Assembly (NCBI GenBank): GCA_964602515.1
Contig: CAZRRJ010000004.1
Coordinates: 124,001-188,000, forward strand
Length of the DNA stretch: 64,000 nt
Reading direction: 5' to 3'
Source: Carboxylicivirga sp964602515
GTDB taxonomy: Bacteria > Bacteroidota > Bacteroidia > Bacteroidales > Marinilabiliaceae
Shown piece after piece: positions 47,288-58,200 of this stretch (positions are counted from its first letter, which is position 1; each line of letters begins with the position of its first letter). A model generated the notes under the pieces. That model saw only the letters and a program-made list of their open reading frames with translations, was not told the origin of the DNA and did not search any database. The translations under genes and the position numbers were made by a program.

Positions 47288-48148
47288 TTAATAGAAGCTA
47301 ATACTTTTGTTTCTTAAAGCTTCCTCATATAAATCTGATTCTAATTGTTTTATAAACTCCTGTCGTTTTTTATTAAGCAGGATAGCTCTAATCTTCTTCT
47401 CTACAAATTCCAGTGGAGCAACATCGGCAGGAAGTTTATAATCATTAATGGATAAGAAATAATTATTTATTGAATCAGATGTTTCATAATAGGTGTTGTT
47501 TCGCAGATAGCGTTCTGCCTTTGTTATATTGTCGGGCAGGTTGCTGTTAATTTCACTTATTGATAACCAATGATCGAGAAAGACTTCATATTTTTTTGCA
47601 TTTTGAAAACAATAGGCTTCCAGCTTTATAATGTCTTCTGAATTATTAGAACGATACAATTGTTTTAACTCATTGATATTTGGCGCTGTTTTTGGCACAA
47701 CCACAAATATGCCTTTCATTATTGGTTCCGATAATTTAAAGTTATCAATCATCCTTGTATAATAGGCGTTGATTTCTGAACCTGTTATTAAAGGGCTGTA
47801 TTTTTGTGCCAGTAGCTTCTGTTGATATTGATGTATGAGTAGCGAACGGTGATATTCTTCAAGTAAATGCTGAACATCCTTTTCCTCAGGTGTTAAATTC
47901 AACTCAGCTTTATTTAAGAGCAACTCTGATTTTATCCAACGATTGATATAGTCTTGGGCAAAGATAGCACTATCATTCTCTGTTAAGCTGTTCGGTACAG
48001 CTTTATAAACCATTCCTTTAGTAAGGTTCTTATCATTGATTCTAACCAATGGTTCTTGGTCTGGGCTATTGTTAACAGTATTACATGCAACAAAAGGTAT
48101 TAGAATCATCATGTAAGCGACCAGGTATAAATAGTATACTTGCTTCAT
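47288..48148 (-). CDS. SurA-N-like periplasmic lipoprotein
   Basis: 286 residues. The lipoprotein signal ends IPFVAC. The body has a SurA/PpiC N-terminal chaperone pattern: LVRINDKNLTKGMVYKAVP, then DYINRWIKSELLLNKAELNL, but no recognisable parvulin active-site domain. It is probably a chaperone partner of the two flanking isomerases. It lies 52 bp after the 634-residue isomerase gene, so they are likely co-transcribed. Confidence 0.75.
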   Translation of the reverse strand: MKQVYYLYLVAYMMILIPFVACNTVNNSPDQEPLVRINDKNLTKGMVYKAVPNSLTENDSAIFAQDYINRWIKSELLLNKAELNLTPEEKDVQHLLEEYHRSLLIHQYQQKLLAQKYSPLITGSEINAYYTRMIDNFKLSEPIMKGIFVVVPKTAPNINELKQLYRSNNSEDIIKLEAYCFQNAKKYEVFLDHWLSISEINSNLPDNITKAERYLRNNTYYETSDSINNYFLSINDYKLPADVAPLEFVEKKIRAILLNKKRQEFIKQLESDLYEEALRNKSISFY

Positions 48149-48199
48149 TTATAAGTTAAATCGGTTATTGAACAGACATTAAAAGTATATTATTAAGTG

Positions 48200-50104
48200 C
48201 TATAAAACAAAAGTGTTTAGCTTTGGTTTATACTTTTCTTTAAGTTGTAAAACCCATCGTCTCTCTAAGTCAGCCTGGTAATCAGAAATAACCTGCCCTT
48301 TTATTTTTTCCAATGGCTGAACTGCCCTCTCAAACTTTTGACCTTCTTTAATTAAATACAAATAATCACCTGCAACAATGTTCGCTTTACTTTTCCATAC
48401 TTGTTTATCTAGTAAAGGTTCTTCGGTTTTAAAAAACTGTCCTTCTTTAATCATTACCTGCTCTGTCAGCTCTTTTGGTAAGTCATTTTTACTAAGGTTT
48501 GCGTTTTTATTTAGCATTTTCTTAACAGCTTTACTCACTTTTTTTGTTTTGCAATAATAGAGTGTACCACTAAAGTGTTCATCAAGGGTATAATCTTTAC
48601 TATTCTGATTATAAAACTGAACTAAGCCAATACTGTCATTCGATGCTTTATTCCAGATCTCTTTTTTACTAATTTCAAATATTAATAAACCATCATGGTA
48701 TTCATTCATCAGGTATTTAAACTCTGGGTATTTCTTTTCTAAATTTGCTTTCTCATAATCAATAAGCATACGATTCACATATGCTGTCCAGATATGTGCA
48801 AAATCTTCTTTATTAATACCTTCGGCCGGTAAGGAATAAGAAAACGCTCCATTGGCAAAATCTGCTGAGGTAATACTTCTTTCACCTAAATTTACAGGCT
48901 TAAGCTGTGCTTTGCTTAACTGAGCAACTAATTCTGCTAGTTCATCTTTACTGTGTTTAATAGTTAATTGCTCTAGTTTTAAAAGATCATCTGTATTAAT
49001 AGTGTACCCGTATTCCTCTTTTAAGCGCTCTATTGTGGCTCTTTTTCCTGCAAAGGCTCGCTCATCGCGCCTGGTTTTTTTTAATATTTCTTCTCTGCTT
49101 TCATCCAATGATTTTACAGAACGTATATCAAGGCGTTTAATAATATGCCATCCAAACTTTGTTTTAACAGGTTTAGAAATTTGACCGTTTTCTGTTAAAG
49201 CAAAGGCGGCCTCACTAAAGGCAGGAACCATCTGTCCGGTTCCAAACCAAGGTAGTTTTCCATTATTAGCTACGGTTTGCTTATCATCTGAGTACTGTGC
49301 TACCATAGTATTAAAAGAGGCGCCCTCCTGCAATTTTTGATAAATTGAGTCAATGGCAACTTTTGATTGATTCTGAATTGTTTCACTTGCCATATACGGA
49401 TAGGCTTTCATTATATGCGCTACCTTAATTTCCCCTTTATTCTTTCTTTTATTATGCACCTTAATTAGATGATATCCAAAGGATGTACGGGTTATTTCAG
49501 ACACTTCTCCAACAGGAGTATTAAAAGCAGCCTTTTCAAAAGTGTAAACCATCATAAATGCTGTAAAATATCCAAGATACCCATTACTTTGCTTAGCTGA
49601 AGGTCCCTCTGAATATTTTAATACCATCTGTTCAAAATCAGCTCCTTCATCCAATTGTCTTTTCACATTGGCAATATGCTTATATGCTTTCAGCGTATCT
49701 TCCGGAGTCGGTGACTGAGGCAGTTTAATTAATATGTGTGATGCCTCTATTTCGTAGCACATATGCTCATAGGCCTCTTTAATAACTTTGTCTTCGGCTT
49801 TTTTATCGCTCAGGTAGGGCTTTGCCAACTCATTTCTGTAAAAGTCCAGTTCTTTCTTAAAAGAGGGCACTGTATCATATCCTTGCGCAATAGCTTCTTC
49901 AACCTTTAATTTATATATTACAAACAGGTTTAAATAATCTTCTTTGCTAACAGGCAGTTCAGTTAGACTTTTATTTTTGTTATAGATATAATTAAACTCA
50001 TCTGCACTATAATACTTGTCCCCAATTATTAACAAGGGTTTGTTCTGAGCTGTAACACTTAATACGATTAGTATAAATACTAAAAAGCTAAATAAACGAT
50101 TCAT
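48200..50104 (-). CDS. Periplasmic peptidyl-prolyl isomerase with two parvulin domains
   Basis: 634 residues from ATG 50104 (MNRLFSFLVFILIVLSVTAQ, a Sec signal); the frame extends to 50137 but the added residues precede the signal. SurA-like N-terminal helices, then tandem parvulin domains: ASHILIKLPQ...FGYHLIKVHNK (about 115-215) and VAHIMKAYPY...FGWHIIKRLDI (about 230-330). A long C-terminal helical region follows. Folding of outer-membrane proteins is the likely job. First of the three-gene chaperone set. Confidence 0.88.
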   Translation of the reverse strand: MNRLFSFLVFILIVLSVTAQNKPLLIIGDKYYSADEFNYIYNKNKSLTELPVSKEDYLNLFVIYKLKVEEAIAQGYDTVPSFKKELDFYRNELAKPYLSDKKAEDKVIKEAYEHMCYEIEASHILIKLPQSPTPEDTLKAYKHIANVKRQLDEGADFEQMVLKYSEGPSAKQSNGYLGYFTAFMMVYTFEKAAFNTPVGEVSEITRTSFGYHLIKVHNKRKNKGEIKVAHIMKAYPYMASETIQNQSKVAIDSIYQKLQEGASFNTMVAQYSDDKQTVANNGKLPWFGTGQMVPAFSEAAFALTENGQISKPVKTKFGWHIIKRLDIRSVKSLDESREEILKKTRRDERAFAGKRATIERLKEEYGYTINTDDLLKLEQLTIKHSKDELAELVAQLSKAQLKPVNLGERSITSADFANGAFSYSLPAEGINKEDFAHIWTAYVNRMLIDYEKANLEKKYPEFKYLMNEYHDGLLIFEISKKEIWNKASNDSIGLVQFYNQNSKDYTLDEHFSGTLYYCKTKKVSKAVKKMLNKNANLSKNDLPKELTEQVMIKEGQFFKTEEPLLDKQVWKSKANIVAGDYLYLIKEGQKFERAVQPLEKIKGQVISDYQADLERRWVLQLKEKYKPKLNTFVL

Positions 50105-50283
50105 CTTTTTTAAGGCTATTATATAATTTGATATCAAAGATTAAGAATGCCTGTAAAAATAGTTTAATTATAACGAAGTAATGAATTATACTGATGATCA
50201 TTTAAAAACGAAGTATTTTTATTTCTTTTATCTCAACCTGTATGTTTCTATAATTAGTTCAGATATTAGAAGTACGAGGATAC

Positions 50284-50325
50284 AAAAAATCCCGGTAATG
50301 CATAAAAGAAGCAATAGACCGGGAA
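50284..50325 (-). terminator. Terminator of the polysaccharide utilisation operon
   Basis: On the minus strand TCCCGGT pairs with ACCGGGA across a 21-base loop, followed by a T6 tract. It lies 27 bp after the DUF3472 stop. Confidence 0.65.
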
Positions 50326-50351
50326 TTATGCTAAAAAGAAAAAGCCAGGCC

Positions 50352-51683
50352 TTAAGGCAAGTTACTAAGGTCTATTACAGGTTGTTTCCCTAACCCAGTA
50401 CGTTTATGGTTACTATCAATTGGTGTTGTTTCATTAAAAAAACCACAATTTCGCATAAAGAACTGGTTATCGGTAACACCCCCGGCATAATCCATACGCG
50501 ACTCTTTACGAGCCGTGGCATCTGCGGTAAACCTGGCTTCTGTCATTTCGTACCATTTTCCATTGTTGTCGCGCACCCACTGGTTGTTATAATAGGCCTT
50601 CCGGGTGATGGCACCTGTTTCGGTATGGAAATTCTCAAGAAACGAATACTGACTGGTTAACCAGGTTTGTGTTTTAGGGCGCTTGAAACTGGCAATCAGC
50701 TTCCAGTTATCCAGCTCGGGTCCATTGAACCAGGCCGTGTATTGCGTGTATCCATCATTAAGGGGTTGTCCCTTAAGTAGAAACTGGTAGGTGTTACCAG
50801 TTATCCAGTTGTATTTCCAATAACTCTGACCGCCTGAACCTTCGTTACCAAATTCGCCGGTTGTTACCCCTTCTCCTTTTTTCACAAGGATAATTTTTTC
50901 ATCGTCAGGAATAGAGCTTGGATCATCGGTATGATATGGGCTCCAGACCGAAAACAGTACTCGGCGCTCAGTTTCGGAGTTAACCTGTATGCCAAAATAG
51001 CCCTCACCAAAGCCATTGGCCATGTAGTACGAACCAATCACATCCTGCTCCTGCGGCACAGTTATCTCGTTGTAGAAATACTCAATATCCGATGCAGCTT
51101 CGGGCACTTTGTAGCTCAGGTGCACTGATGGCCCCCGACGCCCCCAGTAGTATTCCTCATTCACAAAGTACATTTTACCAACAGTGGCTTCACCGCCCAG
51201 AAACACTTCTTTTACATCGGCAAAAACACCTGTTTCTTTTGATACACCTTCGAGCTCAAGAAAATGATAGCCCGGCTCATCAATAGTAAAGGTGCCCACA
51301 AAATATGTGACCAGATTAGTGCTTTGTATTTTAACCTCTTTGGCTATGCCATTGACTGTACACTTAATCACTGACAACCCTCCGCCTGTTTTGGCATTCA
51401 AGCCTACATGTAACTCCCCTGTTTTGGGCAGTTTAAAGTAAATGCGAAATTTATCAGATTGTTTACCCCAGCTTTTAATACCCTCGTCACCAATAACTTT
51501 AGAACCGTTAAAGGGGTTATCAACCACCCAGGTGTTGCCACCTGCCGGGACACGAATATCCATGGTTGGCACCTTATCGGTAGTTATATTTTTTTCATCA
51601 TCACTACAGCTGGCACAACCAATAAGAATTGTGCAAACCGTGGTGAATAACATGAATGTTAATAATCTCATTACTTGTTTCAT
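50352..51683 (-). CDS. DUF3472 lipoprotein (with DUF5077-like N-terminal domain)
   Basis: 443 residues from ATG 51683 (MKQVMRLLTFMLFTTVCTIL, lipobox IGC). An N-terminal carbohydrate-binding-like domain (about 45-165, DUF5077 type) is followed by a DUF3472 domain with FGEGYFGIQVNSETERRVLFSVW and SYWKYNWITGNTYQFLLKG. These secreted proteins accompany glycan-degradation genes; activity is unknown. Last gene of the operon with GH109, susD and susC. Confidence 0.82.
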   Translation of the reverse strand: MKQVMRLLTFMLFTTVCTILIGCASCSDDEKNITTDKVPTMDIRVPAGGNTWVVDNPFNGSKVIGDEGIKSWGKQSDKFRIYFKLPKTGELHVGLNAKTGGGLSVIKCTVNGIAKEVKIQSTNLVTYFVGTFTIDEPGYHFLELEGVSKETGVFADVKEVFLGGEATVGKMYFVNEEYYWGRRGPSVHLSYKVPEAASDIEYFYNEITVPQEQDVIGSYYMANGFGEGYFGIQVNSETERRVLFSVWSPYHTDDPSSIPDDEKIILVKKGEGVTTGEFGNEGSGGQSYWKYNWITGNTYQFLLKGQPLNDGYTQYTAWFNGPELDNWKLIASFKRPKTQTWLTSQYSFLENFHTETGAITRKAYYNNQWVRDNNGKWYEMTEARFTADATARKESRMDYAGGVTDNQFFMRNCGFFNETTPIDSNHKRTGLGKQPVIDLSNLP

Positions 51684-51782
51684 TTTAATTGTATTAACAG
51701 GTTTATATATAATATACTTCACCAACACAAAAGTCCTACTCCATCAGCTATAAACCTGTTAAAATGAATTATTCGAATCACC

Positions 51783-53270
51783 TTAAACCGATAATTGCTT
51801 TTCGGCATCGGCTTCTTTAAGATTCCTCACCCCTGTTGTACCACCTCCTTTGAGGGTTAACTCTACGGGTTTGTTGGTCTTCCACTTCCCACGCGTAAAG
51901 TCAGGTATATCAATTGGCTTCGAACCGTTTAATATAGACCATTCACTCAATGGTGTGATACAACTCCAGGCTGCCGCATCATATACATCCATATCCATTG
52001 GCAAGCCGTTACGCAAACAGTCGATTAAGCGCCAGTCCATCATAAAGTCCATACCTCCATGACCTCCAACCTGCTTGGCCATCTCACCAATGCGCCTTAC
52101 TATTTCAGGCGTATATTTTTCCTCCAATTCCTTCATTTTGGCGTCATCAGCTTTGCTATGTCCAAAAGCAATATGTTGTAAAGGCCATTTTTGAGCAAAA
52201 CACTTGGTGCCACTAAGCATATGAATACGGGAATATGGACGGGGTGAACTAATATCGTGCTGAATCAGAATGGTACGACCTTTCACTGTACGAATCATTT
52301 GCATATCCATGTTGCCACGCATTTCTTCACCAATAAATTGTTGCAAATCAGGCCTGTCAGGAGCTAACTCTTTAATACGATTGGACAACGTAAAATCATC
52401 CGACATCATAGCGGTCAAATAATCCATTCTATCGCCTCGGTTGATGTTCATAGCCTGACAAATAGGTCCTAAGCCGTGTGTTGGATACGCATTAGCCATG
52501 CGTTTATTTTCGTGCAAACGCCATAGCTTATCGTAGGCTCCGTCACCACGTGGCTTATCATCCTTTGGTTTGTTAAAGTGCCAATAATCCAAATCGTGAA
52601 TATAAGCTCCTTCGCCATGAATTAAATCGCCAAAAGCGCCCTGACGCGCCATGTTTAATGTTAATAGTTCGAAGAAATCGTAACAGCAGTTCTCCAATAT
52701 CACACAATGTTTTTTAGTTTGCTCCGATACTTCTACCATTTCCCAGCACTCGTCCATGGTTTTAGCGGTTGACACCTCTACTGCGGCATGACTACCACCT
52801 CGCATTGCAGCCAATGCAACCGGCACGTGCCATTCCCAAGGGGTAGCAATGTAAACCAAATCAACAAGCCCGCTATCGCACAAAGCTTTAAAAGCCGTAT
52901 CGCTACCAGTAAACTCTTTGGCTTTTGGCAAACCAGCTTTTGCCAATGAAGCCTGTGCACCATCAATAGCCGCCTGTCGTGTATCGCAAAGTGCAGTTAC
53001 TTCAACACCTTCGATAAAGCCCATACGATCTACTGCTCCAATACCACGGTCGCCAACACCCACAAAACCTACACGTACTTTATCCAGTTTTGGGGCTGCA
53101 TAACCACACATGTTAAATTCCATCTTGGGCACACGCTCGGCATTTGCACGTATATAAGCAACAGCCTCTTGCTCTTTGGACTTAGGATTACATCCTGCTA
53201 TTGGAGCTGCTGCAGCAACACCTACACCCAACGCCATATTTTTTAAAAACGATCTTCTGCTTGATCCCAT
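51783..53270 (-). CDS. GH109-like Gfo/Idh/MocA oxidoreductase (alpha-N-acetylgalactosaminidase type)
   Basis: 495 residues. A Tat signal (MGSSRRSFLKNMALGVGVAAA) with a cysteine (GC) that may make it a lipoprotein. The NAD-binding fold VRVGFVGVGDRG is followed by HAAVEVSTAKTMDECWEMVE, ENCCYDFFELLTLNMARQG and AYPTHGLGPICQAMNINRGD, which are signatures of GH109. GH109 enzymes cleave alpha-GalNAc by NAD-dependent redox chemistry. Tat export fits loading of NAD in the cytosol. It follows susD by 114 bp with a hairpin between. Substrate specificity could differ within the family. Confidence 0.82.
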   Translation of the reverse strand: MGSSRRSFLKNMALGVGVAAAAPIAGCNPKSKEQEAVAYIRANAERVPKMEFNMCGYAAPKLDKVRVGFVGVGDRGIGAVDRMGFIEGVEVTALCDTRQAAIDGAQASLAKAGLPKAKEFTGSDTAFKALCDSGLVDLVYIATPWEWHVPVALAAMRGGSHAAVEVSTAKTMDECWEMVEVSEQTKKHCVILENCCYDFFELLTLNMARQGAFGDLIHGEGAYIHDLDYWHFNKPKDDKPRGDGAYDKLWRLHENKRMANAYPTHGLGPICQAMNINRGDRMDYLTAMMSDDFTLSNRIKELAPDRPDLQQFIGEEMRGNMDMQMIRTVKGRTILIQHDISSPRPYSRIHMLSGTKCFAQKWPLQHIAFGHSKADDAKMKELEEKYTPEIVRRIGEMAKQVGGHGGMDFMMDWRLIDCLRNGLPMDMDVYDAAAWSCITPLSEWSILNGSKPIDIPDFTRGKWKTNKPVELTLKGGGTTGVRNLKEADAEKQLSV

Positions 53271-53345
53271 AATTATCTAATTTATATCTAATTCGAAATT
53301 GTTATTCCTTCCAATCACAACATTCTTTTTTATCTGATTAACAAA

Positions 53346-53370
53346 GAAGACGATTTTTACAATCGTCTTC
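53346..53370 (-). terminator. Hairpin between susD and the GH109-like gene
   Basis: A perfect 10-bp stem GAAGACGATT / AATCGTCTTC with a 5-base loop. The minus-strand product is followed by TTTGTT. It could attenuate transcription into the enzyme genes or protect the susCD mRNA 3' end. Confidence 0.6.
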
Positions 53371-53384
53371 TCTATTATTATTGA

Positions 53385-55190
53385 TTAAGGATTCTGAATT
53401 AAATCAGGCTGTGCATTAATCTCATCCTGAGGAATAAACTCAATAATTTCTAAAGCAGTTGGAAGTATTTCAAAGAAAGGTTCATTTCCGCGCAAATGCG
53501 TTCCCGGATAGTTTCTATCCATAGTCATTCCATTACGGAACACATCAAATTTACGATGTCCTTCATAAGCTAATTCCAAACGACGCTCTTTTAACACGAT
53601 GTTTAATAATGTCATATCAGCAGTTACATCCGAAGCGGTATACTCCGCTTCTGTACCAATGGCACGCCTTCTGATTTCATTCACATTTAACAAGGCATTT
53701 GACACATCACCTTTTTTAGCGTAGGCCTCTGCTTTATTCAAATACATCTCAGCATAACGTACTACTACAGGCGACCATAAATGCCCTTTATTCTCCTGAC
53801 CTGAACATTTTGTAATAAAATATTTAGGATAGGTTTGACGTACTGCCAGTTTTTTATCAATACGTAGCTTAACAGGTGCGTCCAACAGAGTTGTAACACC
53901 TGTTGATGTATTGATTTTATATGGTGTAACGCTAAAGTTTGTAACGCCTGTTTTAGCATCAACCTCAGCAGTCACCGTAACTTCTTTATTCACTACTGTT
54001 CCATCATCCAGTGTCCATGTCTGATACATTGTTGACATATCTGCACTCACTGCATCTTGATGAAATAATAAGCTATTCACTTTAATTGTTGCATCTGAAT
54101 CATCGTTACTATATGTGCTTAATCCATACCAAACACCAAATAATTCTTCTGAATTTTTATCAATTGCCATAGCTGTTACAAATGAACTACGTGCATCATC
54201 CGGCCATTCTTCAACAATATCTCGATAAGTAACTGAGGCGTATAACTCTCCCCATCCTGCTCCATCTAATGAAGGATTTCCCTGTGCATCAACAGCTGCA
54301 TACATTCCTGGAAATGTATACCAGTTGTCCCACTGGCCTGTATTATCAGCACCATCCACATAGCGTAATGCAAAAATTGTTTCAGAGTTTTCGTCCGGTG
54401 TAAATTTAGGATACTTCTTAAAGTCTTCTTTAGAAAGTAAGCTATATCTACCTGAGGCAATTACTTTATCTGCATATTCAATAGACAGATCATTCTCTTC
54501 CATATAAAGATATACACGTGATAATAAAGCATATGCAGACTCTTTAGTAGCATAACTAGCCGTTTTCTCCAATGACATTAGTTCAGCTGCCTTTTCTAAA
54601 TCCGATACTACTTGGTCATAACAAACCTTTACACTAGCACGAACTGGTTGATCATTAATATCTGTTGTTAGTTTAAGTGGCACACCTAAATTAGATGTAG
54701 GATCCTGGTTATAAGGGCGACCAAATACATTCGTCAAATAAAAATACACCATACCTCTTAAAAAGTAATTCTGGCCTATCATATGATCAATATCAGCCGA
54801 TACACCTTCTTCTGCGCGTTCGATTACTGTATTACATCCTACAATTGTTTTGTATGAAGCACTCCATAAAGATCGCTTACGATAACCTGTTGTTTGACGT
54901 TTGTAATTGTAAATAAACATCAAGGGGTCGGTTGTACTTCCACTTAATGCAATATTATCACCTGGATATTCTGCAAACCTGTAAAAGTTATTTACCCACG
55001 AATAGCCATCGGCAATACCACTACCTTTTAATATAGCATAATTACCTAAAGTTAGCGCTTCCAGGGCATTACCTGAGGAATATACCTGATCCTTTTCTAT
55101 TGTGTCAAATGGTATTCTGTCAAGTTCACAGCTAAATAGCCCCAGAACAAGTACAGGAATTAATAACCATGTATATTTTTTCTTATTCAT
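53385..55190 (-). CDS. SusD/RagB family glycan-binding lipoprotein
   Basis: 601 residues. Lipobox GLFSC with signal MNKKKYTWLLIPVLVLGLFS. SusD TPR-like fold: FLRGMVYFYLTNVFGRPYNQ, ESAYALLSRVYLYMEENDLS, RYAEMYLNKAEAYAKKGDVS and the C-terminal LKERRLELAYEGHRKFDVFR. It sits on the outer surface as lid of the SusC channel. 46 bp after susC. Longer than average (500-550), with a mid-protein insertion at about 370-440 rich in T/V. Confidence 0.93.
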   Translation of the reverse strand: MNKKKYTWLLIPVLVLGLFSCELDRIPFDTIEKDQVYSSGNALEALTLGNYAILKGSGIADGYSWVNNFYRFAEYPGDNIALSGSTTDPLMFIYNYKRQTTGYRKRSLWSASYKTIVGCNTVIERAEEGVSADIDHMIGQNYFLRGMVYFYLTNVFGRPYNQDPTSNLGVPLKLTTDINDQPVRASVKVCYDQVVSDLEKAAELMSLEKTASYATKESAYALLSRVYLYMEENDLSIEYADKVIASGRYSLLSKEDFKKYPKFTPDENSETIFALRYVDGADNTGQWDNWYTFPGMYAAVDAQGNPSLDGAGWGELYASVTYRDIVEEWPDDARSSFVTAMAIDKNSEELFGVWYGLSTYSNDDSDATIKVNSLLFHQDAVSADMSTMYQTWTLDDGTVVNKEVTVTAEVDAKTGVTNFSVTPYKINTSTGVTTLLDAPVKLRIDKKLAVRQTYPKYFITKCSGQENKGHLWSPVVVRYAEMYLNKAEAYAKKGDVSNALLNVNEIRRRAIGTEAEYTASDVTADMTLLNIVLKERRLELAYEGHRKFDVFRNGMTMDRNYPGTHLRGNEPFFEILPTALEIIEFIPQDEINAQPDLIQNP

Positions 55191-55236
55191 TTGTTTTGTT
55201 TTTAATACGATAAATAAATCAGACTTATCTCACTCA

Positions 55237-58200
55237 TTAAAAATTAACGCTTACACCAAACATAAAACGCTTTGGAATAGCATAGTCATCATATGCATCA
55301 CCAGTACCTTCCTCTCCAACTTCAGGATCAACACCTGAGTAATTAGTGAAAGTCACTAAATTTTCAGCTGATGCATAGATACTTACATTCTTCAAAAACT
55401 CCACATTCTTAATACCACTTAATGAGTAGTTAAGTGTAACGTTACGTAAGCGTATATAACTACCGTCTTCCATGTATCGTGATGATGTTTTATTAGACAG
55501 GCTGTTTCCACCATTAAATGGCTGTGGGTGCGTTGCAATATCACCCGGTTTACTCCAGCGACTCCATCCGTCTGCTAACGACATCGCATTAAATGTTGAA
55601 TAGGCTCCATCATTATCATACAGTTCACGAGCATAATGGTAAATATCAATGCCCGAAACAAAGTCAAGATTCATTACTAAACTAAGGTTCTTATAGCTCA
55701 TACTTGAATTAAGTCCGCCAAAGAAATCAGGTGTTGAAGCACCTACTTTTTGTAATGCTGCTTCGTTATAATCACTGGTTAAACTCACATTTCCATCGTC
55801 ATCAATAGCTTCCCATTGTGGCTTACCATCGTCTGAATTTACACCTGCCCACTTACGTAAATACCAAGTATCAATATCATCACCCACACTTCTTATTTTA
55901 TTACCTGAGATAATATCAGATCCTTCAAATAGTTCAGTAATTTCATTGGTATTGAATCCGATATTAGCATCTAAACGCCAGTTAAAACCATCAGATCCTG
56001 ATTTTATAACATCAGATCCTAATACAATTTCAAGTCCTTTGTTTTTAACAGATCCAATATTTTCCCAGTAACCATTAAATCCTGATGTTGCTGGTAATGC
56101 CACATAATACAACAAATCTTTAGTGTCTTTAATGTAATATTCAAGGCTTAGATCAAAGCGATTAAACATTCTTAAGTCAACAGCAAAGTTTGTACTATAG
56201 GTTTTCTCCCATGTTAAGTCATCGTTACCCAACTGATTTGCCGATATTACAGGAACACTATTATACTGATTTGTAACCGAATAAAGCTCTTTACTTGGGT
56301 GGTAACTATCCGGTGTATTTCCTAATGCTCCATAACTAGCTCTGAATTTAAACACATTGATGTTATCCACATTAAAGAATTCTTCATTATGGATGTTCCA
56401 ACCACCACTAAACGAGTAGAAATTACCAAACTGAGAATCTTTACCAAATTTAGACGAACCATCGCGACGGAAAGAGAACTGTGCCATATAACGCGAACCA
56501 TAAGTATAGTTAGCATTAAATAAGTACGATTTAAATGCATATCCCCCTTTACTTCCTGAAATATCCTCCATTTCGGAACCTGCATCTAAAATTTCACTAC
56601 CAGAAACAATACCTTTTACCTTAGCTGAAGTAGTTGAAGATTCAAAATCATTAAATTCATAAGCTAACAGGGCTGACAAATAATGTTCGCCAAATCCTTT
56701 TTGGTAACGTAATAACTGGTTAGTAAAGCGATTCAGGCTCTTATAGTGATAATTATTAATTGTTCCAACATTATTACGTCCAATTGTTGACTGTGGATCA
56801 ACATAGCTCATAGAGTTATGATGCTGATAATCGAAACTATTAGATGATACGAAGGTTAAACCTTCTGCAATTTTAATATCAAAACCCATATAAGGAGAAA
56901 GCCTCAATTCTGACGTTTCTGAATAATTCCATTGTAAATTATATATAGAATTGCTTCTGTCGCGACCAATCCATCCAGAATTAGGATCTGTTGGGTCAAT
57001 AATATTACCTTCATCATCACGCGGACGATCATAAGGCATATTTAAAAACATTTCACCTACCCCTTGCTGCTTATTCATAATATCACGATAAGCAAAACTC
57101 ATTTTAGGATGAAGTGTTAACCATGGTTTAATATCGTAATCAATATTCATACGGCCTGTATACCGGGTATAATCATACCCCTTTACAGCACCTGATTCGT
57201 CGTAAATATTACCGGATATATATGTTCTCAATTTCTCATTTCCTCCTGAAAAAGAAATACCATAATCCTGAACAACTCCTAATTGAGTACCTTCATCAAA
57301 CCAATCAGTATTTCTGGCCTGTGCCTCACCAGTAAACCAATCTAAATCAGCATAACCATTGCCAAACGACTTAATATACTCGGTCATTTCAGTATTATTC
57401 ATTACACTAAAATTACCCAATGAGAGTTTCGTTACACCTGTTTTAACAGCAATATTAATATTGTCTGATCCTTCTTTAGCTGTTTTTGTGGTGACCAAAA
57501 TTACACCATTAGCAGCCCTTGAACCATATAATGCAGTTGCTGATGCATCTTTTAATATGGATGTTGATTCAATATCTTCAGGATTTAATTGTGGAGCTTC
57601 AGCTTGTATTACACCATCAACCACCCATAAAGGATCAACACTACCACTTAAAGTAGATTTACCACGAATACGAATTGTAGGTGCATCACCAGGACGACCG
57701 GAGCCTTGTGAAACAAACACCCCAGCTGCTTTACCTTGTAGCAAGTTACCTACATTAGGGGAGGTAATCGTTTTTAAATCTTCTGTTTCCAAATTGGCAA
57801 CCGAACCCGTTAAATTCGATTTCTTTTGAATGCCATACCCAACAACAATTACTTCATCCATTTCTTCAAATGCTGAAAGAAGAGTTATATGGATATTCTC
57901 CTGACCTGCATAAACAACTTCTTGATTATTCATACCTATGAATGCAAATACAATGGTTTGTGCTGTTGCAGGAATCTTTAATTCATAGTTTCCTTCCACA
58001 TCTGTAATAGTACCAATTGTATTATCTTCTTTTAGGTAAATAGCTGCACCAGGAAGCGGATCTCCATTAATGTCCACAATTTTACCTTTAATTACTTTGT
58101 CTTCCTGCTTTATATCACTTGCTGCTGTTGGCGCTACAGGCGTAATAATAACCAGATCCCCCTCTTTAATAGTAAAATAAATATCAGACCCATCAAGTAT